DNA of 64,000 nt from positions 2,418,001 through 2,482,000 of the forward strand of contig OZ020254.1 in assembly GCA_963971285.1 (NCBI GenBank), given 5' to 3'. A program made the position numbers and the translations under genes. The notes beneath the pieces are model-generated. The model did no database searches, was not told the origin of the DNA, and saw only the letters and a program-made list of their open reading frames with translations. Source of the DNA: Astropecten irregularis (taxonomy: Eukaryota > Echinodermata > Asteroidea > Paxillosida > Astropectinidae). Each line of letters opens with the position of its first letter. Position 1 is the first letter of the stretch. Positions 11,349-23,200 of this stretch are shown in pieces.

Positions 11349-11585
11349 ATGGCGGAAAGGTGGAAGAAAGTTTCCCTAGCCGTCGCCTTTACCGGGGCTG
11401 TAAAGGAAGAGGCAGCCGAAAGTCATGCCGAAAGTCTCGTTGTAGAAATCGAAACGTCCGAGGAACCCGTAGCCCCCACTTTGAGGTATGACCCGTGTGA
11501 ATTATTGCCCCTTTTTAAGCAAATGGTCGATGTGATTTTCGGGGGGTCAAAAAGGTCAAACTCGACTCGCAGACGTAACAAGTAG
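11349..11585 (+). CDS. Small orphan ORF or first exon, 78 residues
   Basis: ATG at 11349 sits in a favourable context (ATCATGG) after GC-richer sequence, and the frame runs 78 codons to TAG at 11583. The protein is acidic in the middle (EEAAESHAESLVVEIE) and basic at the end (SKRSNSTRRRNK). I do not recognise a family and see no signal peptide or membrane segment. A possible donor (TTTGAG|GTATGA at about 11486) inside it means it may instead be a first exon. It lies 120 bp right of the foldback element and 2.6 kb left of EXOC6. Codon use looks coding-like, but chance cannot be excluded. Confidence 0.35.
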   Translation: MAERWKKVSLAVAFTGAVKEEAAESHAESLVVEIETSEEPVAPTLRYDPCELLPLFKQMVDVIFGGSKRSNSTRRRNK

Positions 11586-12153
11586 GCCCTACGTCTTCCT
11601 AGTCTTTGGCTTTACCTTTACTGTTTTAACTTCAATTTGTATTCACGAGTTTGCCAATTACAGAAACATAATGCGCAGTAGAAATGACAATGAGAGGACT
11701 GGATAATTAATAATTCATGTATGATGACTCAACGCTTGTTGAATATATTTTTTTCTACAACAAGAAATAGCCTATAGGCCTAAGTTAGGCCTACTCAAAA
11801 GTCAAAATGAGTCAAATATGAAATAGGCCTAACAAGGAAAGGAAGTCCGAATGGGCCTAGGCCTTTTTTCTATCACATTATTTATTTTATCATATTCATA
11901 TTTTGTTCAACCAAATGATGACACCACTCTACAAGTTCAAAGACTGTTAGACAAAGTGATTGACAAATTTGAAAGTGAACAATTCTTCTTTTTATTACAA
12001 TTTAAAAAAAAACCCAGATTACTGTTAATGTTACAGACTAATTGGTTGTTTCTATAGTCTATACATCAGAGTACGGTATAATATTTTGGGTGTAGGCTAT
12101 GTAATTAATGTTAATTGTTTACACATGTATATCTATGACACTTTTCATTGACC

Positions 12154-12292
12154 CAATGGGAGACTTTAGAGAACCAGTCTCTTCTCTAGTCAACAGCGCA
12201 TGCGCATGCACGCGCAAAACAACGCACGCATGCTCACAATTGCGTGCTCGTGCGCTGTTGACTTGAAGACCGGTTCTCCAAAGTCTCTCATT
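12154..12292. mobile_element. Palindromic MITE with alternating GCATGC core
   Basis: AATGGGAGACTTTAGAGAACC on the left mirrors GGTTCTCCAAAGTCTCTCATT on the right, and the inner GTCAACAGCGCATGCGC mirrors GTGCGCTGTTGAC. The loop is rich in GCATGC and GCACGC steps. About 140 bp, non-coding. Confidence 0.8.
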
Positions 12293-14142
12293 AATTATGC
12301 GTCCGAATGTTGAATAGAATATCCCTCCGACCATGGAGAAGGGTTCCTTGCCCTGCATACGTTTATCATGGAGGAATCGTATAAGCTAAATAATCAATTT
12401 AACCGCATCAAATGTGATTTTTTTTGGTTCTAGATACATGTCATAGGCCTACATGTAAACATTGAATTACAAAATAGGAAAAATAAATTCCAACACAGCC
12501 AGGCACATTGTGATTGCAAATAAATTATAGTATTTAACATTTGACCTTCGCTGAGTGATAAGACTGATCGAGATTAACCCATTGTTATTTGAGATAAAAG
12601 AGAACAAAAGGAGCACCAAGTGTTCACTCATGCATATCAACAATAGGGCAAATACACTTCCTCGTTTGATGGGGTGTAGTAATTGTATATGCACGAATGG
12701 TAGATCAATAAATGTCAATTGATCTGACTCTCTTTGGGGTTGGCCGAGTGGCCGACGATTGGACGCTGCCATCACACGTTGGGAACATTTCCTGTCGCAC
12801 TGCATTCTGATCATCCTGCACCTTCAAAGAGACCGCATAATTTGATTGGCTGGGATGGGCTTATGTACAATATGCCATAAGTCCTCAATTTCCGAGTTCA
12901 TTCGGCCAGTCGGGGACTGCATCGGTCATCATCGTCCACATCATCATTATTCATCATCATTTTTATTTCCCCATCCAAGAAGGCCAAGGTCGTGGCTGCC
13001 CGTGTAGATCGGGATTGTGTTAGACGTGGTTGAACTTGCCGCCTTGGCAGAGCTTGAGAGAGTGTGGCTGTCTTTATTTATGAGCACACACATGGGCTGG
13101 CTGGATCTCACTGCATAATATCCTCTCTATAGAGTACTCTGTACACCAGCGGTGACAGTGCATGCAGTGTGCATTTGGCAATGAGCCCACACTGGTGATG
13201 CACACAGTACTGTACAACTGTTGTTGAAGCACTGCGGTATACTTCCTTCACGCATCACATGTGTACATTACATCGATTTAGACATCATTTACGTGATGTG
13301 GATCACTTTTTATGACAGAGATGTTCCACTGGTGGTCTTTTCGGAGCAGATTTGGTTCCTCTTTCTGTGGAAATAATGACAGAGCAGTCCTCTGCTTGTT
13401 AAATGCACACTGTGCATGCATCTTGAAGATGTACATGTTAGTGCATTATTAGCCATGAAGCATAGCCATGCCGTGTGATATCAGCTGATGTGGATATATA
13501 CACTGTACATTGCTGTGTGCAGTACAGTAGGCCCCTATATCTCATGCATTTTATAATGCATTCTGACACCAATGACAGCCGTGTAAACCTGCAGTAATGA
13601 CACTGGAGCTATGAATTGTGGGATTTTCCGGATGTGTACTGAAAGGAAAGTGATCGTCGACACATAGGAATGATAGGATAGGTTTCCATTCTTGAATATC
13701 CTGTACATGTACATTTATGTTTGTGAAGTATGTAATGTACATCTCTTCCTTCCTCCATGATTGTACAGTGCAGTGAGTGTACTCCTTTGTACACTGTACG
13801 TACCGGAGTGTCGAATGCATTGCAACACCTCATCTGCAGATGTACAGTACATTTGTATGCATACGTCTAGCATCTGTATACCAAAGCATTGGATCAATAA
13901 ATTTACTGATTGTTAGCTAGTCTACATCCACATACATGTATGTACATGCAACCGATGCATACATGTAATATCTCCATGTAATCAAGTGCAGCTTCAAGCT
14001 TCATGCACAGGTGTACCTATGTAGTGCCATTTACCACTCTCATGTGTATACATCACCTGGAACTGTCCAGTGTCCAAGTGTGTGAATCACAACTGACCCC
14101 ACCGTGCCATTGGGTAGAGGTGGCCGTACTTAAGCCGCGACC

Positions 14143-14255
14143 ATGACCGATTCCAGGCCTCCTAAGAACCAGCTGCTGGACAAGAGGGAGGATCATGAAC
14201 GCTTGGTCAGCATCATCGAGGAGTCGGACTCTACGTCCGTCTGTCAGATATTCAG
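14143..14255 (+). CDS. EXOC6: EXOC6 coding exon 1
   Basis: Residues 1-38, beginning MTDSRPPKNQ and including HERLVSIIEESDS, which aligns with the human HERILQEIESTD region. The donor is TTCAG|GTTTG, leaving two bases (AG) of an Arg codon. Confidence 0.9.
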
Positions 14256-17200
14256 GTTTGTTAAGTACATGTGGTGGATGTTTGTGGTGCAGTAGCAGCT
14301 CTTACCACTTGAACCTGTACGTTCATATGGATTGGCGTCATTGTACAGTAATACAGTACATGTGTGTATTGAGAAATATTATACGTAGTGCTTCACAATA
14401 CATTGTATTTTATCAATATCATGTACATGTACTGTACCATGTTCAATGTTACTTCATGTACATGTGTGTGAGCACTCATTTACATGCTACATGTACATGG
14501 TGTATTATGGTACCCTACATGAGATACACATTATGCATGCAAGGTTCTGGTACATGTAATGTATGTGCAGTTGTATGTATGATGGGGTGAATAGGATGAC
14601 TTTCATCAATATCATAATTTGTGAAAACTCATAATTTTATCAAATGTAATTTTTGCAATTTCATGAAAATTTTACTTCAAGGTCATTTTTGGGATTACAT
14701 GTAGTTGATCATTACTGGACTTAAATTACTGTGTACACGTGTACATGTACATCATACAATATGTACAGATATTGTATTCGTATGGATTCACCTGTTACGT
14801 CAATAGCAGTGGACCTTCCCACGAACAGACCAGAAGTGTGCATGAGAAATGTATTGTGGGACACTTTGCACTTAACATTTTGTACTCTAATATTATTCAA
14901 CCTAGTCAAGTGGAACGATTCCCTTGTAGATCATAATATACACTTCCACTCAGGTCAAAGTAATATGCAGTGTATGAAATGTTTGCTGATTCAGTCTTGC
15001 CCATGTTTGTTTAAAGCAGAACCTGTTTTTTTTTGCTAAGAAAGTGTTTGTGTTTAAAAGTACTTGTAGCTCATATCAGACAGTCAGACTAGAACTGAGG
15101 AATATGCCTGGCTAGTGGCTAATGACTTTGACTGGTAGTCGGGCCTAAATGAACAAATCTTGTAGTTTATCTCAGGGTATATCCTCCAGAGCTCGCCAAG
15201 CTGTGAACTGAACATGTGTATCATGTGTAAATTGTTAACACTACACATGCACTGCAGTATTTACATTTTTTTCAAGCACTGAAATAAAAAACTGTGGGCA
15301 CATTTCCCATGCTAGAATGTAAGATGTGTACATGTACACACATCACGACGGTACACACTAATTGTGGAGACATGGTTTTGTTCTTGTACTAACGAACACT
15401 CTTCGAAGAGCAGAATTGAAATCGCTCCCATTTGAAACTTATCACTTTCCTGGGTTGAAATTTCTAGCAAGCATCCCTAATAGGCCTATAAAATACTTCT
15501 CTTTGCGACAGATTTAGTATGTACATGTACCTTGGAAATTCCTCCTATTTGAGTTAATTCCAGATTTCAGTTTTGTGAAAACCTTAAAGGGCGGCTGCAG
15601 TGCTTTTTTCAGTCAGGTTATTTTATTGCCTTCATACAGAGAATATACTGACAGATAATGAATGGCAAGTCTTATTTTGGTTTCAAACCAGCATTTGGTT
15701 TTCTTTTGAACGGCTTTGCAAAATGGGGGATTTTCATGCACAGTCATGTAGGGAGCCAACGGCCAAAATATAATGAAAAAACATAAACAAATGAAGAGGC
15801 AAACTTGACCTAAAGAAGTGGTTTGGTAAAAGAATTACACCACCAGTTGAGTGAAAGGAACATATTTGGCAAAATAAAACCATTGAGGAGGAAAAGGTCT
15901 TTCAGAAAACCTATAAAACAACTGCAACTTTTTGTGCACAAATCAATTGGGTTACTGCTCTCAGTTCCCCAGATGACATCACAGTTTTGCTCATGAATAT
16001 GGAAATGCTAATTAGCATACAAACCAAAAAATCTGTTTTTAACCCTGAATCAGTGTGAGGAAGCGGTTGAAATACAATCCCCAAGTACAGTTTTTTTATT
16101 GGCACATGTTCAAGCCATAATATTCCCATTGCAGAGACCCTTTAAATGTGGAGACCTATTGGCCTACACCTTTAGAATTTCCCAGTGGAGATATAAATTC
16201 AGTTGACCTATTGTGCTCTGTCTCCACAATGCACCAGATACATACATGTGTTCAGTTCACACATGTAAGTACTGTGTTTGCTACATCAAACTTCCTTTCA
16301 GTAGTACACTGTACATTCATGAAGCCTACTGTGTTTTACACATAAATTTATAGTACACACATTTGCATTGAGACATACATGTATAATGCTAAATCAGTTC
16401 AGATAAGGAAGTAAACTTATATATATACAGATATAACTTTCCGACACTCACACCAGGATGTACTGTATGTCCACGATTGCACTATTTGCATCCTGTTTTC
16501 CTTCCTTCTTTCGTTCTTTCGTTCTTTCTTTTTTATTGGAAGTAAATAAAGGGAAATAAATAAATATCTGATTCAATTCACAAGATTTGGCAATAATACG
16601 TGACTATGTGCACACTAAGTGTTGCATGAAGACTCCGCATTGTTCAGGGATTTGAAACTTCAGACTTTAATCTGAATTCCGTTTCTTTTTTAGATTTTAA
16701 CTTTTTTTGTACACCTGCTCTGTACAAAAGTATGAGAACTTTTAAATTTCAGCTTTTTCTTGGTGTTTTCACTCGGATTCTTTTGGTGTGGCCACTGGCA
16801 TGACTGGCCACTCACATCCCTGAATGTACACTGTACATACATGTAATTATGTATGTTGTTTATTGACTATCCTTGGTACATGTACACGCAGTATTTATAA
16901 GCAGTGCGTGGGCATTTACAGGAGTTGATTTCCTTTGTGAACTGAAAGTACATGATGGAGATGTACATGTGTTGAATTTCATACATTTCCTTCCTGGTTT
17001 CCAGTCTTGTGACGGACGTGTGGTTTGAAAACCAAACAAACATGCACATACTGTAATCTTCTTAGTAGCCTAGTAGTAGCCTAGTAGTGCTGTAGTACAG
17101 GACTTCTCCAGATTTGACATTTCATTGGTCAAAACCGGGGCCTGTTTCACAGAGAGCTGCTTTAAGCACCAAAAGTTGCTTTACTTTTCTAATTTGCATA

Positions 17201-20200
17201 GGAGACAGGTTTCTTTAATTAAACATTTGAGAGCTAGACATCGGTCATTGGGAGACATTTTGATGTGTCCTTAAATTTTTACCAGTCCGAAGGAGTTTTA
17301 AAAACATAATTGCATTTGAAGCTTTTGTTGGTGATCCTGAAGTTTAAAGGTAGTATCATACTTTGCCCACTTTTTGAGAAAACTGTGAAAACCGGCCACA
17401 GTATTTCTTAAGTCTTTTCTCTTTTATTTTTGATCTTTTAAAAGATCAAAAAAGACTTTCGGTCGTTGTTTTACCAATTTCTGGATAAATACATCATTTC
17501 AGGCGGAAAATTATAAACGGTATGTTTCTACCACCACCATCTTCATACCCTGAAATACGTAAATCTGTGTGAACATTTCTATTTTGGTTTCTTACCAAAG
17601 TATGATACTACCTTTAAGTGGTACTCCCAGTTATCAGTTACTTTAGTCTACACAGATTATATGTGCTGGTTGCATTCAACAGTTTGTTCCTCCTCCTCCC
17701 TCCCACAAACTCCCCCCCCCCCCCAAAAAAAAAAAAAATTAATAAAATAAAAAATACCCCAAAACCCGAAGAAAATATGGAAAAAGGGAAGATTGAAATT
17801 AGTACCTCAACACATGTACACATACTAGGCCTACATGCAATCACCGGGCCAATTTCACAAAGCTCTAAGATTGATCTTAAGTGTGAACCAATCCTCATCC
17901 TCATTGCATTAAAGCAAAGTGTGATGTCACAATACAAATCACTATGGTGATGACTGACCACTCATCCTAAGATTTTAATCTCAGTGCTTTGTGAAATCCA
18001 GCCCAGGTACATAAGTGTACATTGGTGACGGGATTCACACAGACTATTTTTGTCAGGAAAGTACCTATTAGAAGTGCAAAAGCCCTATTAGGTTGACGTT
18101 AGGTTGACTCAGTAGGCTGTTGATTCATCAAGCATCCGGCCCTACGCCTGGGGCTGTCACTCCAAGTCCAACTCATGATGAAATCCAGGACAGTGCCATA
18201 ACTCAAAGCATTTTTCACTGACCCTATTTTAAGAACCTTTCCACATTGTTCTCAGAACGTTCCTCAGAACGTTTTTAATAGATATTTTGCAAGAACTTGG
18301 TAATAAACTGAGCTGCAAACAGCTTGTCAACCAAAATTTCGAACCAGATTTGAATCCTACTCTAGTCCATTTTTTTCAGGGTTCACCTATCAATGACTTT
18401 AAATTTTGAACAATTGGGAATGTCTCAAATTATTTTATCCACTGTTTCATTTAATACAGAGAATTGTTTTCTTGAATATAAATACATAAAAGTGCTGTGT
18501 ATGGTATCAATGACTGGTCCGGCTTTGCTATTAAGCCCCGCCCACCTTAGCAATGCCACATGTTTTACACACCCCATGTATCAGAGTTTGACCTAGGTAA
18601 TAGACGACAGCGACTTCAATTGGTCAATGCGCACAGTTTGAACTTTGATTGACAGGCTGGAAGGGTCCATTATTGATTCCTTGTTTGATTTTGTTGCCTC
18701 ATCAGAGCTATCCAAGATGGCAACGATCACGATCGCTTCATGCAGCATCTTAAGTCTCGTATCCAGGAGCACGATCGAGACATCGAGAAGATGTGCAACT
18801 TCCACTACCAGGGCTTCGTGGACAGCATCGGCCAGCTTCTCAAGGTCAGGGCCATCGCTGAACGGCTCAAGGTAAGGTCATAGGGTCATAGGTGATCTAG
18901 GGTCATAGGGTCATAGGTCATGGTCAGATGGTAGAGGTACAGTACATGTCTTTAAATGACAGTGTGACTGTCATCTTAGTCTTAGGCTCTGTTTTTGTAC
19001 AGTGATCAGCATGGTAAGTCGTGAATTCAGTTACAAAGTTCATTGCTTGTCGATAGCATACACAGAAAAATGTCTCATCTTTCAAAACTTGAACATGCAA
19101 TGCTACTGAGCACTTGTGAAAGCAGTGGAAATTATGTTAATGTACATACACTACTACTAGCTACTAAACATTTTTCTTTTTTCTTCCACTCGATTCACGC
19201 AGGAGTCTAGTTTGTCTCGTTCAGATCTGTATAACATGTATGGCTTGTCTTGTAAATGATTTGTTGATAGAGCGGCACTTCTCTGGCGCCCTCTCTTGGT
19301 AGCACACATATTGTAAATTTTAGCTATACACGAATCTGACTTCATATAATTGGCCCTAAGGTGTCAAGGGACATGCACTCTGCAGTATAGTATTTGGTGG
19401 AGCGTAAATTCTTTTGTTGCCACACAAAAGGCGGGTGGGGACACCGCAGTAATGGCGGATGGTATGTCATGCCGTCGTATCGGTCTATTGGTAGAACAAG
19501 TCCCCACTAATTTTTATAATAACAAAAGTGCTCTTAGCATAACACTCCTCCTTTTCTGACAACATTTATAATAATTTTTGTGCCCTTTTCCCTATTCTGC
19601 TAGGAGGAAGTTCTGACCACGAACCGATCACTTCAGCGGTCAGGGCTGACAGTGATCCAGCAAGCTGAAGAGCTGGAGAAGACGCGTAAGACGCATCGTA
19701 ACATCGTAGCCACTGTAGAGCACCTACAGTTATGCCTGCCAGGTGAGTCCTGCCAGTCAGTTTTTTTTTCAGGGCCCAATACGATTTTCAATATGAAACA
19801 AGTATCACGATGACGTCAATAAAATGGTGAAGATGTAAGTGTGCAAATATGGGACATTGCACTGGTTAGCTTTTGGGGAAGATCTGTTGCACTTATTTCA
19901 GTGCTCCTTGAAGAATACAGGGAGATGCACCACCACTTATTGAGAGTGTTAATGTACAGCATTATCGTCCAGTGTCTGTAATCCGTCTGCAATAGGAAAT
20001 GACAGCAATTATGGTTACATGTATGTATGGGCAATTCCACGGTAACATACATTTAAGTTACCTGTTAAGTGAGTTTGACCTACACGTATTCGTTAATCAA
20101 TCATATTTGATAGACTCTAATATTTAAAAATGTCTTATTGGACAATTTTTAGTAAGTTGTAGGTATACTGTACCACTTACATGTATGGTTCCTTGAAATG

Positions 20201-23200
20201 CATTCATATATGCATAAAAGAGGTTTTTAAAAATTGTCCCCAAACTGTGAAAATGCCCTTATCAGGAATTGTTCATACATGTAACTGGTATGCCATTTGG
20301 TTTATCGGGAATAGTTATTTACACATGTATGACCGTACATATGTACAGTATGTACAGATTCACCTAGTTTAATTTAAGGGGACATTAATCACATAATATA
20401 TGTATATCATGCCTTTGGCCTCCCTGGATAGAACCTTATTCACTACTTGGTTCTTGCTTTCTGCATGTACTTGGGTAGACAGAATGAAAACACTCCGACT
20501 CCCATGTGGGACCTACTGTACATTTACATTATAAGCATCTTCACATGCTTGTTCATGTACACAGTAGACACTAGAAGAGACAGGGCGACCCAAGTCTCTA
20601 TGCCGTACATGTACACGACATACATCATGGCCTGACATTTAAGACACGAGGACTGTACATGTACATGCAATTACCAAGGGAGCAGGAGATTTGCCGCATG
20701 ATTGCTGCATGCTTTTGTCATAACGGCTCGATGGGTAGAATCACCTCCTCCCTCGACTCTCCTTCAGTGATTATCATCACTGCCATGGATGGCATTAGCA
20801 CGATGGTCCCAGGCTGAGCCATCCTCCACAGCACTGTATGCACATGCATGTATCTAATTGTCCGCATACAAGGGGCCTTACGTAAATCATCATCACGAAA
20901 CCTCACATGGTATAATGGTGTGCACAGGCGTTAGCAACACACACTGTCATGACTGTGGACTAAACATCAAATGACGTCCACGTAATGCAGGATCCAAAGA
21001 CGTAAACTCAAACACGTCCACATAGTGTTTTTGCGGGACAAAAAGGTCAAAAGGATAAGGGGCCTAATGTTCAATGTGTCTTTATCCGACGCAAATTGAA
21101 GCTAATCATTCAATATTTTCTGTCCAACTTCAAATTTCATCATGAAAAAATGGGTACAGTTCAAATACCAATGGTTTGAAGTTGTCCATTTGGTCAATAC
21201 ATGAGAACAAATGAAAGTCCATAAATTCATGTAAGGTACGTAAAACAACTTGTGTTGGTGTGTGTATGTGTGTATGTGTGCAAGCCAGGTGCTTGGGATT
21301 CATCGACCTTGTTGAAACTCACCAATTCTGCAGGCTAGCTGTCCTGTGTAATTTAAACAGCACTTGAAATAACCCAAGCAGTCAAGCACACTCAAATCAG
21401 CCATGATCAATTTTGTCACTTTATTGTGGGTGTAGGGCCTAATAGGCTACTGTGCAGTATCAACAACGAAAATAAGAAAAACAAGTTCTGTTTTGTTCAG
21501 TGTTTGCTGTAGAATTTCCTTTCAATATATTTTACCTGTCACTGTCAAGAACGTGTGTATATATACATTATGTACATGTACGTCATGCCAGTGGCAGTTA
21601 CATGCATGTAGTCCTTTCAAACGTGTGATTAGAATATTACATGGTGTCAACTGTCAATGGGATTCACAATGTACAGTTGATCACTGATTCATATACGTGT
21701 AGGTCTCTGAAAATGAGGGGTACAGCACCCAGACTGAGACCCAGTGTACTCAGCATAGTCCATTCAATGTCTACTAAGTACATACTGTACATGACATAAT
21801 ATTTCCAATGAATCATGTGTTTGGAACTACCATACATATGTACACGATGTTAAAACCTGGGAAAATGTCTGATGTTATTACCTGTATTTTACAATTACAT
21901 GCATATACTGTACTACATGGTATATTTTTGTTATCAATACAAGTAATAAACTGCTGCAAACTGCTCATCAGCCAAAATAATGACCTAAAATTTATAAAAT
22001 GTTTGGAGTTATGAGGGCCTGATGCATTTCGATCCTAGCAGGATCTTTATCAAAGGCTTAAGAATCCTTTTGTACATGTAATATTGTTTGCTCAAGGAGG
22101 ACTTCATGCTTTCAAATTTTGTGCTTAAGCAGCTCTATAAAATAGGCCCCTGGCTATTTTTTTTTTTTTTTTTTTTTTTACATTTTATGTTCAATATACT
22201 GTACATGTATATATACACATGTATGTGTACACAGTCAGACAGTGTACTGTATATGACCTACTGATTCATGTACATGTAAATAGTGAAATGTACTACATGT
22301 ACAACCGTACACATGTACAAAAAACCCCAATTTAATCATGGCACAAATATGTTGATTACCATAATCAGTTGGGACTTAAAGAGTGTATATATACACTCTA
22401 ACCCATCATCACGATTGCCGTGCATCGTTGACCCAGTACATTTATACAGTACGAGCCAGCTAGCATGTTCCACCAGCACGGCGGCAGTGTGTACATCTTG
22501 ATATAATGAGAGTCTTGCCCTAAGGCCAACAGTGGCTTGATCCACGTTGATGCAGAGGCATAGGGATAGGTCATGACAGTGACGCTAATGATGGGAGGCA
22601 GCATTGTGTACAGGGCGGACACACACACTGCACATGTGTACAGTATTGTGGAGGTACATCTCGTTATATTCGGCATCATCCTTGTCATCCTTGAGTGCAG
22701 GAAGGCAAGGGGAGGGAGACTGAAGGAGAATGTGATAGTGAACCTTTGGTTGATGCAATGGGAGGGATAGGTCATGATCATGGTGGTAGGCAGCATTGTG
22801 TACAGGGAGGACATGATATCTAGGTACTTTACATTTACACGTACATGTATGGCCTACATCTAATATTCTGCATCATCATTCTTAAAGGCAGCCTATGTCC
22901 TCCAAAAAAAGAATGATTGAGTTTGAGACAGAAAATGGACTCAACAGTTCGTAAACAGTGCAAACCGTCACCATAGATGGGAAATCTTGGTTTATCAGAA
23001 GAAATCAAGATTTAGTGAACGATTTTGTAGCATTTCGAAAGCGTGATGTACATGTAACCATGAAGGATTCGGAGGGGGTCAAGGCCTATATCTTATATCC
23101 AGAAAACAAAGCGTAAAAAGGTACATGAAACAATTAAACGTCTGTAAGAAAGTTTAAGACCTTCACTTCTGTTTTATTACCAAATTCAGCCAAAACACAA

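Larger units (their letters stand above)
11229..14142. other. Upstream region of EXOC6
   Basis: Apart from the small ORF at 11349 and the MITE at 12154 nothing coding is recognised. A short region around 12830-13080 (GATTGGCTGGGATGGGC, then a moderately GC-rich stretch) is a reasonable place for the EXOC6 promoter or a non-coding first exon, but no start site can be assigned. ACATGTAC-type words become dense from about 13150. Confidence 0.4.
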
